A program made the translations under genes and the position numbers. A stretch of DNA of 64,000 bases. Origin: JAQBVV01 sp965249205 (GTDB lineage: Bacteria; Acidobacteriota; Vicinamibacteria; Vicinamibacterales; UBA2999). Location: NCBI GenBank assembly GCA_965249205.1, contig CBDFLL010000005.1, positions 1-64,000 of the forward strand. Direction: 5' to 3'. The notes beneath the pieces are model-generated. The model searched no databases and was not told where the DNA came from. It saw only the letters and a list, made by a program, of their open reading frames with translations. Positions within the stretch are counted from its first letter, which is position 1; every line of letters starts with the position of its first letter. This document shows positions 27,072 through 36,117 of this stretch, one piece after another.

Positions 27072-28870
27072 TGGCGTTTACCGACCTGCGCGCGTTTCTC
27101 GATACGCTGCGTCGTTCAGACGATGTCGTCACAGTCGAGGCGGAAGTCGATCCGCATCTGGAAGCCGCCGAGATTCATCGACGCGTGGTCGCGGCCGGCG
27201 GACCGGCACTCATCTTCAACAACGTGGCGCGGTCGGATTTCCGCCTCGTGACCAATCTGATGGGCACGGCGCGGCGCGCCGAGCTGGCATTCGGCGAGCG
27301 GCCGCTGCAGCTGATCAGGCGCATCGTCGAACTGGCTGAGACCCTGCTGCCGCCCAGCGCCGCCGGGCTGTGGGGCGCGCGCGACGTGGCCATGGACCTG
27401 ATCAAGGTTGGCACCCGACGGGTGGAGAAGGGGCCGGTCGTCGAGCGCGATACCGCCAACGTGCGCCTGGACCGGCTCCCCGCGCTGACGTGCTGGCCCG
27501 AGGACGGCGGTCCCTTCATCACGCTGCCGCTGGTCTACACCACGCATCCCGATCGACCCGGTCACAACCTTGGCATGTACCGGATGCAGGTGCATAGCCC
27601 ACGTACGACCGGCATGCACTGGCAGATCGGCAAGGGCGGCGGCTTCCACTACGCCGCGGCCGAAGCGCGCGGGCTGCGACTGCCAGCGACGGTCTTTCTG
27701 GGCGGTCCGCCCGCGTTGATGCTGGCGGCCATCTCCCCGCTGCCGGAGAACGTGCCGGAATTGCTGCTGGCGTCGTTGATCGCCGGCGAACGCCTCCCGC
27801 AGGTTCGTGGCTATGGCCCGCATCCGTTGATGGCCAACGCGGAGTTCGCGTTGATGGGGGAGGTGCCGCCAGGCACGCGGCAGCCCGAGGGACCGTTCGG
27901 CGATCACTATGGGTATTACTCGCTTCAGCACGACTACCCGGTGTTTGAGGTGCAGCGCATGGCGCACCGGGGCGACGCGATCTTTCCGGCGACCGTGGTC
28001 GGCAAGCCGCGCCAGGAGGACTTTTTTATTGGCGACCTGCTGCAGGAGCTACTCTCGCCGCTGTTTCCCCTCGTCATGCCGGCTGTCGAAGGACTCTGGT
28101 CGTACGGCGAGACTGGATACCATTCGCTCAGCGCCGCTGTCGTCAAGCAGCGCTACGCACGGGAGGCGATGGCGAGCGCGTTCCGCGTGCTCGGTGAGGG
28201 CCAGCTGTCACTGACCAAGTTTCTGCTGGTCACCGACCAGCGAGTCGACCTGCGAAACTTCACACTGACGCTCGAGCATGTGCTCGCGCGGACCAACGCT
28301 GAGACGGATCTGTATGTGTTCTCGAACCTGTCGATGGACACGCTCGACTACACGGGGCCGGCGGTCAACGAAGGCTCGAAGGGCGTCTGGCTGGGGCTTG
28401 GCGATCCGGTGCGCGAACTCCCGCGCCAGTTTCAGTCGGCGGCCGTGCCATCGGGCGTGACGGACGTGCGTGTGTTCTGCGGCGGGTGTCTCGTCGTCGG
28501 CGGCCCGTCCTATGAGGATGAACCGGGTGCGGCTGAGCGATTGGCCCGGGAGGGAGCGTTCGAGGGGTGGCCCCTCGTCGTGCTCTCCGATGAGCCGGCT
28601 CGGGCGGCAGCCAGCGCCATGAACTTTCTGTGGACCACGTTCACGCGGTTTGAGCCGGCGGCCGATATCTACGCGGCCGAACGCCGCATCGTGCGCAACC
28701 ACATCGCGTACCGCGGACCGGTGGTCATCGACGCGAGGCTGAAGCCGGGGTTTCCACAGGAGCTGGCGTGCCGCGAGGACATCGCGCAACTCGTCACGCG
28801 TCGGTGGAAGGAGTATTTTCCCTCAGGACGCGTGGCGATGGGTGACTCTGAGCGCGCCCATCTCGACTAG
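27071..28870 (+). CDS. UbiD family (prenylated-FMN-dependent) decarboxylase
   Basis: A 599-residue enzyme starting at GTG 27071 (MAFTDLRAFLDTLRR). Conserved UbiD segments are LIFNNVARSDFRLVTNLMG, MYRMQVHSPRTTGMHWQIGKGG (prFMN-binding region), AEFALMGEVPPGTRQPEGPFGDHYGYYS with the E-(X)n-E catalytic pair, and VVGKPRQEDFFIG. It catalyses reversible decarboxylation of an aromatic or alpha,beta-unsaturated acid. Whether it acts in quinone synthesis cannot be told. No UbiX-type prenyltransferase is seen nearby, so the cofactor must be made elsewhere. Confidence 0.93.
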
Positions 28871-28894
28871 TCGCGCGACGTGAACCGGGCGCGA

Positions 28895-29356
28895 TCAGTT
28901 GAGCGCGTTCGGTACAGCAAGCGTAAACGGCGCGATCTGTGCGTCGAACGTTTCGCCGTCGCCGGTGACCATCTGGTAGGTGCCGTGCATCGATCCGACG
29001 GCCGTCTTCAGCGGACAATAGCTGGTGTACTCGAACGATCCGCCGGGCGCGAGCACCGGCTGTTCGCCAACGACGCCTGGGCCCTTGACGTGCTCGACGT
29101 CACCCTCGGCACTCGTAATGATCCATTCGCGCGAGACGAGCTTGGCCGTCTCGGTGCCCACATTGGAGATGCGGACCTGATACGCAAAGAGATACTGTTC
29201 GTCGCGCGGAGAGCTGCGTTCGGCCAAGTACTTGCTCTGGACCTGGATCCGGATGCCTCGCGTCGTGGTGTCTTTCGTCCGGGTGCCCTGTGCGCCAGCC
29301 TGAGGCGGGTTGGCGGGAGCGTCGTCGGCCTGCTGCTTCAATTTGTTGTCAGTCAT
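28895..29356 (-). CDS. apaG: ApaG family protein
   Basis: A 153-residue protein; the ApaG domain occupies residues ~35-153, preceded by a low-complexity N-terminus (MTDNKLKQQADDAPANPPQAG). Family segments seen are IRIQVQSKYLAERSSPRDEQYLFAY, VSREWIITSAEGDVEHVKGPGVVGEQPVLAPG and the YTSYCPL-GSMHGTYQM ending, with the fibronectin-like fold and GxGxxG-like loop. ApaG is linked to Co2+/Mg2+ homeostasis in proteobacteria; the molecular role is not settled. It runs convergently with the decarboxylase and divergently from the ABC exporter. Confidence 0.93.
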   Translation of the reverse strand: MTDNKLKQQADDAPANPPQAGAQGTRTKDTTTRGIRIQVQSKYLAERSSPRDEQYLFAYQVRISNVGTETAKLVSREWIITSAEGDVEHVKGPGVVGEQPVLAPGGSFEYTSYCPLKTAVGSMHGTYQMVTGDGETFDAQIAPFTLAVPNALN

Positions 29357-29448
29357 ATGGGAGACGCCATTATCGCATGGTGAACCTGAACATGCGGGTG
29401 ATGCCGTCGGGCGAGGGTGGTGGACGTAGTACAGTTCGAACCCAGAGG

Positions 29449-31293
29449 ATGGATCCTACGAAGCAGAAGCGTGTCTCCGTGTCAGCTGCGTGGCGCGAGG
29501 CGCGCGAGCTTGTCTGGGCCCACCGGCGCCGGCTCGGGATGGGCCTAGCCCTGATGCTGGTGAGCCGGTTGGCGGGTCTGGTGCTGCCAACCTCGTCAAA
29601 GTGGCTGATCGACGACGTGCTCGGCGAGGGTCGCACAGAGCTTCTTCTGCCAATCGCGCTCGCGGCCGGCGCGGCGACAATCGTGCAGGCGATCGCGGCC
29701 TTCGGACTGTCGCAGATTCTCGGGGTGGCCGCCCAGCGTGCCATCGCCGACATGCGGAAGCGAGTGCAGGCACACGTGATACGTCTGCCGGTCCGTTACT
29801 TCGATTCCACGCAAACTGGCGTCCTGATCTCGCGGGTCATGTCTGACGCCGACGGCATCAGGAACCTCGTCGGCACCGGGCTGGTGCAGCTCGCGGGCGG
29901 CTTCGTGACCGCCATTCTCGGGATGGGCGTGCTCTTCTGGCTGAACTGGCGTCTGACAACTATCACGCTGATCGTGCTCGGCGTCTTCGGCGGTGGCATG
30001 GCGTACGCGTTCCGGACACTGCGGCCGCTGTTTCGTGAGCGCGGAAAGATCAACGCCGAGGTGACTGGGCGACTGACCGAAGCACTCGGCGGCATTCGTG
30101 TCGTCAAGTCCTACACGGCAGAGAAGCGCGAAGAGATCATTTTCACCAAAGGCGCGCATCGCCTGTTTCGAAACGTCGCGAAATCGATGACAGGTGTCTC
30201 GGCTACCACGGCGGGAAGCACGGTCGTGGTCGGCGTGATCGGAGTGCTGATGATCTGGCTCGGCGGACGCGCGATCATCGCAGGGGAAATGACCCTGGGC
30301 GATCTGATTATGTACGTCTTCTTCATTGGTCTAGTGGCGGCGCCTCTCGTCTCGATCGCCTCGATTGGTACGCAGATCACCGAGGCCTTTGCCGGGCTCG
30401 ACCGCATTCGCGAGATCCTCGACATGCCGAGGGAAATGGACGAGGACGCGGATCGGGTATCGATCGGCGATGTCAGGGGTGACGTGGCGTTCGATGGCGT
30501 CTGGTTCGAGTACAACCCAGGTCAGCCTGTACTCAAGAACGTGTCCTTCCGGTCGGCTCCCAGCACGACCACTGCGCTGGTCGGATCGAGCGGCTCCGGA
30601 AAGAGCACGTTGATCAGCATCATCATGGCGTTCAACCACCCGACGAAGGGGCGCGTGCTGGTGGATGGCCGCGACCTGGCCGATGTGAAGCTGATGGACT
30701 ACCGGCACCAGGTCGCCTCCGTCTTGCAGGACAACTTTTTGTTTGACGGAACCATCGCCGAGAACGTCGGGTACGCGAGGCCAGGGGCGACGCGTGGCGA
30801 GATCACCGCCGCCTGCAAAGTGGCGCACTGTGATGAGTTCATCTCGCAGTTTCCCGATGGGTACAACACCGTGGTCGGTGAACGCGGGATCAAGCTCTCG
30901 GGTGGTCAGCGTCAACGCGTCTCGATTGCGCGAGCGGTGCTGGCCGATCCGCGCGTGCTGATTCTCGACGAGGCCACGTCGAGCCTCGACAGCGAGAGCG
31001 AGCAGATGATTCAGGACGGCCTCAACCAGCTTCGGTCCGGGCGGACAACGTTTGTGATCGCACACCGCCTGTCGACGATTCGCAGCGCTGATCAGATTCT
31101 TGTACTCGAGGGCGGCGAGATCGTGGAGCGGGGTACCCACGCAGAACTGCTGGCGCTCGAAGGGCGCTACCGGCAGCTGTATGACAAACAGTACCGGTTG
31201 GAGGTCAATCGCTTCATTAACCCTGGCGAGGATTTCACGCCGGAGCCGCTGAAACCGGTTGTCCCGGCGGCGCGGGCGGGGTCCGCGATATAG
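29449..31293 (+). CDS. ABC exporter, transmembrane plus ATPase domain (MsbA-like)
   Basis: A 614-residue half-transporter: six membrane segments (residues ~30-320) followed by an ATPase with Walker A GSSGSGKST, signature KLSGGQRQR and Walker B LILDEATSSLD, plus the H-loop VIAHRLST. The membrane-domain segment FDSTQTGVLISRVMSDADG is typical of lipid or drug exporters. ATG 29449 is my choice; ATG 29401 and an upstream extension are possible because the ribosome site is unclear. Its position before the DPM1-like glycosyltransferase suggests a role in lipid or glycan export, an inference. Confidence 0.88.
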   Translation: MDPTKQKRVSVSAAWREARELVWAHRRRLGMGLALMLVSRLAGLVLPTSSKWLIDDVLGEGRTELLLPIALAAGAATIVQAIAAFGLSQILGVAAQRAIADMRKRVQAHVIRLPVRYFDSTQTGVLISRVMSDADGIRNLVGTGLVQLAGGFVTAILGMGVLFWLNWRLTTITLIVLGVFGGGMAYAFRTLRPLFRERGKINAEVTGRLTEALGGIRVVKSYTAEKREEIIFTKGAHRLFRNVAKSMTGVSATTAGSTVVVGVIGVLMIWLGGRAIIAGEMTLGDLIMYVFFIGLVAAPLVSIASIGTQITEAFAGLDRIREILDMPREMDEDADRVSIGDVRGDVAFDGVWFEYNPGQPVLKNVSFRSAPSTTTALVGSSGSGKSTLISIIMAFNHPTKGRVLVDGRDLADVKLMDYRHQVASVLQDNFLFDGTIAENVGYARPGATRGEITAACKVAHCDEFISQFPDGYNTVVGERGIKLSGGQRQRVSIARAVLADPRVLILDEATSSLDSESEQMIQDGLNQLRSGRTTFVIAHRLSTIRSADQILVLEGGEIVERGTHAELLALEGRYRQLYDKQYRLEVNRFINPGEDFTPEPLKPVVPAARAGSAI

Positions 31294-31330
31294 TCCAGCG
31301 CCAGCCAGGGTTGTGAGCGCACCACTCGAT

Positions 31331-32356
31331 ATGCCGGAGCCGAGCCTACCCACGAGTGCACACGTTGACGCGCTCAATCTGCTTGTCGTCATCCCCTGTC
31401 TGGACGAAGCGCCAACCATCGGTCGCGTCGTGGCCGACGTGCCGCGAGGCATTCCGGGCGTGGCACGTGTGGACGTCGTGGTCATCGACGACGGGTCGTC
31501 GGACGGGACCGGTGACCGCGCGCGAGAGGCGGGAGCCGAGGTTGTCCGGCACCACACGACGCGCGGCCTTGGCGCGACGTTTCAGGAGGCCGTCGGCATC
31601 GCGATCGCTCGCAATGCTGATGTCCTGCTCCACATCGACGGCGACGGCCAGTTCGACTCAGGTGACATCCCCCTCCTGGTGAAGCCTGTCGTTGACCACG
31701 AGGCGCACATGGCGACGGCATCGAGGTTTCTCGACCGTGATCTCGTTCCGACGATGCCGGCTGTGAAACGTTGGGGCAACCGTGGCGTGGCGAGCATCGT
31801 CCGTCTGCTCACCGGCCGCAGCTTTCGAGACGTGTCATGCGGATTCCGCGCGTTTTCCAGAGAAGCCCTGCTTCGCATGAATCTCTTCGGCGCTTTCACT
31901 TACACGCAGGAGTGCTTTCTCGATTTGACTTTTAAGGGCCTGACAATCGTGGAGATTCCGACCAAGGTGCGTGGCGTTCGAGAGTTTGGCACCTCTCGCG
32001 TGGCGTCGAGCCTGCCCCGGTACGCTTTTCGGTCGCTCCAGATTATGCTTCGCGCGTTCATCTCGTACCGTCCGTTCAGCTTCTTCTTCACGCTCGGCAC
32101 GCTATTTCTCCTTGTCGGGATGAGCTTCTTGGTATTTCTCGGAGTGCACTGGTTACGTACGGGAGGATTCACTCCCCACATCTGGGCCGGCTTCGTCGGC
32201 GGCGCGTTCGGGTTCCTGGCGGTGTCCACGTACGTCATGGCCATCCTGGCCGACATGATCGTTCGACTGAGGCTGAATCAGGAACATCTCCTGTATCAGA
32301 TGAAGCGATCAGGGCAGCGGCGCTCGGCCGACGCGACCCGTGGGCATTTCCGTTGA
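31331..32356 (+). CDS. DPM1-like GT2 glycosyltransferase with C-terminal membrane segments
   Basis: A 341-residue protein: an N-terminal GT-A domain (LLVVIPCLDEAPTIGRVVADV, VVIDDGSSDGTG, LHIDGDGQFD with the DxD metal site) and a C-terminal pair of membrane spans (SFFFTLGTLFLLVGMSFLVFLG; AFGFLAVSTYVMAILADMIV). This layout fits polyprenyl-phosphate sugar transferases of the DPM1/DpgM type, which make lipid-linked mannose or glucose donors. Start ATG 31331; a GTG at 31313 is an alternative. Confidence 0.88.
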   Translation: MPEPSLPTSAHVDALNLLVVIPCLDEAPTIGRVVADVPRGIPGVARVDVVVIDDGSSDGTGDRAREAGAEVVRHHTTRGLGATFQEAVGIAIARNADVLLHIDGDGQFDSGDIPLLVKPVVDHEAHMATASRFLDRDLVPTMPAVKRWGNRGVASIVRLLTGRSFRDVSCGFRAFSREALLRMNLFGAFTYTQECFLDLTFKGLTIVEIPTKVRGVREFGTSRVASSLPRYAFRSLQIMLRAFISYRPFSFFFTLGTLFLLVGMSFLVFLGVHWLRTGGFTPHIWAGFVGGAFGFLAVSTYVMAILADMIVRLRLNQEHLLYQMKRSGQRRSADATRGHFR

Positions 32357-32377
32357 GATAGCACCGGCTCCAGGTCG

Positions 32378-32653
32378 ATGGTGCCTCCCCCATGGCCCGC
32401 CCGGATCGTAGACCTCGTACTGGTCAACACGCCGGTGCGTCCCGAGTATGCGACCCGAATCCCGGGGGCGTTTACCGAGCATTTTGAGAAGCTCAAGGCG
32501 ATGGCTCAGCAACGTGGCGTAAAAGTCGTCGATGGCGCCTACTACTTGCCATCAGGGGGGTGGTTTGCTAATCAGGATCAGGTGAACTACACAGGCTCGA
32601 TCGTCTTGACGGGTCTGTTGATTCACGAACTCGGTCTGGATGTGGAAAACTGA
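32378..32653 (+). pseudogene. C-terminal fragment of an SGNH-type hydrolase or related protein
   Basis: The 91-codon frame (IVDLVLVNTPVRPEYATRI ... GVKVVDGAYYLPSGGWFANQDQVNYTGSIV) reads as the end of an alpha/beta hydrolase of the SGNH or DltD-like type, with a D-x-V-N-Y motif where the catalytic D-x-x-H block would lie. Its N-terminal two thirds, including the Ser active site, are absent. It lies between the glycosyltransferase and the first TPR gene, so it is probably the debris of a rearrangement. Confidence 0.5.
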
Positions 32654-32785
32654 GGATCCCTCGCGTGCACCCCGAGGGTGAGGTTGATGTCTCCTGCTGC
32701 TGCTTCAGAAGGCTGGACAAGACGTCAGCAGACCTCGGTGCGCAACAACGTTCGTTGTGGATAAGCGAGAAGGGAAGGAGCATCG

Positions 32786-33493
32786 ATGACTGAGGATGCA
32801 ACCCAACCGGCGGGGAGCCGTGCAGGACGTGACGGTCTCTGGCAGGTGTGGCGCTGGATGATCGCTGTTGCCATTGTCGCGATGCTGGTCGGCGCGGTCC
32901 TGATGACGGCCCCCCAGCCCGATCGCTTCGCGCTCGCGCTGCGGCTGTCCGCCCAACAGTTACAAGAGGGTCGGTATCAGGAAGCGGTCGACTCAGCCAA
33001 GGTCGCGCTCGCGGCAGATCCCAATTCGGCGGACGCCTATAGCAACCTGGCGGTGTCGTACCTGGGACTGCTCATGTACGACGAAGCCATCCAGGCGGCT
33101 CAGGAGGCAATCCGGTTGAGGCCGGACTATCAGCTTGCCAAGAACAACCTGGCGTGGATTCAGCGGGAGAAAGCTCAGGCCACTGTTCCGTCCGTCCCGG
33201 CCGCCCAGATCGCAGAGGCCAACGCCTTGGTCAATCAATCGCTGCAGCACTCTGGCGCCGGACGTTTGAGGGAATGCATCGACACAGCCACACAGGCGGC
33301 CAGACTGAATCCGAATTCTGCGGTGGCGTTCAACAACATTGGCTTCTGCGCCGCCAACCTCGGACAGTGGGACGAGGCGATCCGAAACACACAGGAGGCG
33401 ATTCGCCTCGATCCGACCTTGCAGCTCGCCAAGAACAATCTGGTGTGGATGCAGCAGGAGAGGCTCAAGGCCCTCGCTGAGCAGCCCCAATGA
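32786..33493 (+). CDS. Membrane-anchored TPR protein, module copy 1
   Basis: A 235-residue protein with a cytoplasmic N-terminus (MTEDATQPAGS), one membrane span (~25-45) and TPR repeats: NSADAYSNLAVSYLGLLMYDEAIQAAQ and NSAVAFNNIGFCAANLGQWDEAIRNT. It is a clear paralogue of 37810-38538, sharing the opening (TQ-TQPAG) and the ANAL-NQSLQHSGAGR linker. It overlaps the next gene by four bases (ATGA), as does its paralogue, so the pair is translated together. The function is inferred to be a scaffold for the adjacent membrane protein. Confidence 0.85.
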   Translation: MTEDATQPAGSRAGRDGLWQVWRWMIAVAIVAMLVGAVLMTAPQPDRFALALRLSAQQLQEGRYQEAVDSAKVALAADPNSADAYSNLAVSYLGLLMYDEAIQAAQEAIRLRPDYQLAKNNLAWIQREKAQATVPSVPAAQIAEANALVNQSLQHSGAGRLRECIDTATQAARLNPNSAVAFNNIGFCAANLGQWDEAIRNTQEAIRLDPTLQLAKNNLVWMQQERLKALAEQPQ

Positions 33494-35016
33494 CGACGGG
33501 CATGGATGGCGTTCGCCCCGGGGGCGAACCATCCGACCGCGCGACTCCGGCTCGGTTGGTGTCGGTCCCCTACGTGGAACGGGCCACCGAGGTGCTCACC
33601 GCGGTCGGTGTGTTGCTGGCGTTGCTGGCGCTTGCGGTCCTGGCCGTTCGAGCGTCTGTGCGGCTGGACCTTCGTTGGGACACATTCATGTACCAGATGC
33701 CGTTCGCCGCGATCCGGGGCGGCCTGAATGTTCCCTACGAGTTGAGCGACGACATGTACGACTACTTCCTGGGGTTTCCACCGCTGGCCCACTTTCTCCA
33801 GGGAGCCCTGTGGCGTCTGACCGGGTCCATCAACGCCACCGGGGTGATTAACTTCGTGGCCTTTGCCGCATTTCTCGCGTTCTGCCACCTGAAACTACGC
33901 GCACGCTTTTGGTTGGTGGGACTCATTGCGCTGACGGCGCCGATGATTCTGATTCATAGCGCCGTGAGCTATATCGACCTGTTCGGCAACTCCCTGCTTG
34001 CCATTGGCGTAAGCGCGTTTGTGTACATGTTCCTGTTTGATCAGCAGCACGACAGGACCTTGCTGGTGTGTGGAGTGCTCGGCCTGGTAGGAGCCGCCTG
34101 GTCGAAGTACCAGATGGTTGCTGTCGCCGCGCTGTTTCTGATGCTGTTTCTGCTCACGTATGCCACACCCACGGGCAGGGCAGTAAAGAACCGACGCGAA
34201 ATACTGATCTTCATCAGCGGGGCAATCTTGGTGGCTGCCCTTCCGTATCTCAAGAATTGGTTCGCGTACGGAAACCCCTTTTGGCCAGTACGGGTGCCGA
34301 TCGTCGGCGCGCTGTTACCGTACAAGCCAGACCTGAGATATGTGGGGGTGCCGTATCCGTTCGATTTCGCGATGAGTAGATTCGAGATCTTCTTCTACTC
34401 ACTCTTCGAGTTCGGTCTGCCCACGAGCGACAGAACACTCGCGAGATGGAATATCGATCAATCGCATCCGTGGATTCCGTTGCGACGGGGCGGATTCTGG
34501 AACGTGGCTGTTGTCGTGAACCTGCTGTCCGTCCTTGTCATGGGAATCGTGCACAACGTGAGAAAGGGACTGTGGCTCGCCCTGGGCGGTACGCTTCTTC
34601 TCTGCTTCGTGGCGGCGTTGCCGGGCTCCAACCTGCTGCGCTACTACCTCTTCATTCCTCTGTGCCTTGCGGCGACCATCGGAATGCTGTTCCCAGCTCT
34701 ACAACGCAAGCACGCTCGAATCGCGCTGTGCCAATTAGCGCTCGTCACGAGTCTCTTTGTGTACATGGCGCGGATGAATTGGCCTTACTACGCTATTGAG
34801 AAGGTGGACTACGTCGTTGCCGCGGATGTCCTAGCAGTGGCCGGATGGTGGCAGAGACTGTCTCCGGACACGACATACTGCGTTGTGGACATGGTCCCCA
34901 CCGCCATGCTGATGACTGGGCCGACGATGTCGGAATTCCACATTATCGATCGAAGCCACCGAGTCCTGTGTCCGGAAGACAGCGTCGTGATCGAAAGAGG
35001 TTCTTTCGTAGATTGA
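33490..35016 (+). CDS. Polytopic GT-C-like membrane protein, module copy 1
   Basis: A 508-residue protein with about ten hydrophobic spans, resembling GT-C (GT39/GT83-type) enzymes that use polyprenyl-phosphate sugars. The loop after span 1 holds an acidic candidate site (LRWDTFMYQMPFAA), followed by LGFPPLAHFLQGALWRLTGSINATG. The C-terminal soluble part (TTYCVVDMVPTAMLMTGPTMSEF) is shared with the paralogue at 38535-40100. A role in sugar transfer to an extracellular acceptor is inferred, not shown. Confidence 0.75.
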   Translation: MTTGMDGVRPGGEPSDRATPARLVSVPYVERATEVLTAVGVLLALLALAVLAVRASVRLDLRWDTFMYQMPFAAIRGGLNVPYELSDDMYDYFLGFPPLAHFLQGALWRLTGSINATGVINFVAFAAFLAFCHLKLRARFWLVGLIALTAPMILIHSAVSYIDLFGNSLLAIGVSAFVYMFLFDQQHDRTLLVCGVLGLVGAAWSKYQMVAVAALFLMLFLLTYATPTGRAVKNRREILIFISGAILVAALPYLKNWFAYGNPFWPVRVPIVGALLPYKPDLRYVGVPYPFDFAMSRFEIFFYSLFEFGLPTSDRTLARWNIDQSHPWIPLRRGGFWNVAVVVNLLSVLVMGIVHNVRKGLWLALGGTLLLCFVAALPGSNLLRYYLFIPLCLAATIGMLFPALQRKHARIALCQLALVTSLFVYMARMNWPYYAIEKVDYVVAADVLAVAGWWQRLSPDTTYCVVDMVPTAMLMTGPTMSEFHIIDRSHRVLCPEDSVVIERGSFVD

Positions 35017-36110
35017 AGTTCACCATCCTGGTAACCGGCGCCGGCGGGTATGTCGGTTCCCGCCTGTGCGGTCGCGCCCTGGAGCGGGGCCTGGGCTTGG
35101 TCATGATGGGCCGTCGGAGGCCGCAAACGGTCGCAGAAGGCAAGGCGGTGTTCCGTCGATTCAACCTGGAAGAGGAGCCATCGGTCGACGCGTTCGACGG
35201 CGTCGATGCGGTTATCCATCTTGCCCAGTCGGGATTGGACGGCAGCCCCGATGGCGGCCTCAACCTCGAGGGCAGCCGCCGTCTGCTGGAGGCGGCTCGC
35301 CGAGCCAGCGTCGGCCGGTTCATCTTCGTGTCCAGCCTGTCCGCTCGGGCCGACGCGGCCGCCGCCTACGGACGCAACAAGTGGGAAGTGGAAAATCTGC
35401 TCAACAGAGAAGGGGAAGTTGCGGTTCGCCCCGGGCTCGTGTACGGGGGCGAAACTCGAGGAGTGTACGGAACGCTGTGCCGGTTGGCCCGCCTGGGCCC
35501 AGTCCTCCCCATGGTTGGCAGCGAGGCGCCCGTACACCCCATCCACATCGACGAGCTGTGCGATGCGTTGTTGGGGATTGCCGACCCGGCGACGGTGCCG
35601 CGGCATCTCTATCAACTGGGCGCGCCTCAAGCCATGACCTTCAGGCGCTTCGTGGGCCTTATTGCTCGGGCGAGGGAAGGTCGCCGCCTCCGCGCCGTCG
35701 CGGTTTCCGTCGAAACCGCTCTCAGACTGGCCGCTCTGGGAGAATCTCTGGCGCGGGTCATTCCCCAACTGCCGGTGGTGGCCCGCGAACGGATTCTCGG
35801 TCTGGCCGATACCCGAGTGGCGGACACGGAGGACAGCCTCAAGGCACTGGGCATCACCCTCGGCGCCCCTGGCGCTCTCTTGGCCGAGGAGTGCGGCAAC
35901 GTTCGCCGCCGCCTGATTGCCGAAGGGCGAACCCTGTTGGCCTACATCCTCGGCCATCGCCGAAACCACCCCGGAGGGCGCCAGGATGTTTCTTGCCCTC
36001 CATCGGAGACCGGCTGCGGTGGCGCCGCTTCTCGCCGGCCTCACGCTGCTGTGGCTGGCAGTTACAGAAACCCTGGTTCTGCCCTTCCGCTTGCTGCTGG
36101 GACGGGGTGA
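35013..36110 (+). CDS. NAD-dependent epimerase/dehydratase family protein
   Basis: A 365-residue extended SDR. I take TTG 35013 as start because it gives the natural N-terminus KFTILVTGAGGYVGSRLCG with the GxxGxxG dinucleotide-binding turn, and it overlaps the preceding stop. Further signs are VDAVIHLAQSGLDG, VSSLSARADAAAAYGRNKWEVENLL (YxxxK analogue: Y-G-R-N-K) and RPGLVYGGE. It acts on a nucleotide sugar or a related alcohol/ketone. The last ~50 residues look like an out-of-frame, low-quality extension overlapping a small hydrophobic frame in the +1 register. Confidence 0.82.
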   Translation: MKFTILVTGAGGYVGSRLCGRALERGLGLVMMGRRRPQTVAEGKAVFRRFNLEEEPSVDAFDGVDAVIHLAQSGLDGSPDGGLNLEGSRRLLEAARRASVGRFIFVSSLSARADAAAAYGRNKWEVENLLNREGEVAVRPGLVYGGETRGVYGTLCRLARLGPVLPMVGSEAPVHPIHIDELCDALLGIADPATVPRHLYQLGAPQAMTFRRFVGLIARAREGRRLRAVAVSVETALRLAALGESLARVIPQLPVVARERILGLADTRVADTEDSLKALGITLGAPGALLAEECGNVRRRLIAEGRTLLAYILGHRRNHPGGRQDVSCPPSETGCGGAASRRPHAAVAGSYRNPGSALPLAAGTG

Positions 36111-36117
36111 CGCATGA
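35986..36117 (+). CDS. Possible 43-residue single-span membrane protein overlapping the epimerase end
   Basis: The frame MFLALHRRPAAVAPLLAGL to LVLPFRLLLGRGDA encodes one clean membrane helix with basic flank and ends in TGA overlapping the next start (ATGA at 36114-36117). It looks more protein-like than the overlapping end of the epimerase frame. If real, it would couple the epimerase to the oxidoreductase. Short length makes the call weak. Confidence 0.4.
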   Translation: MFLALHRRPAAVAPLLAGLTLLWLAVTETLVLPFRLLLGRGDA

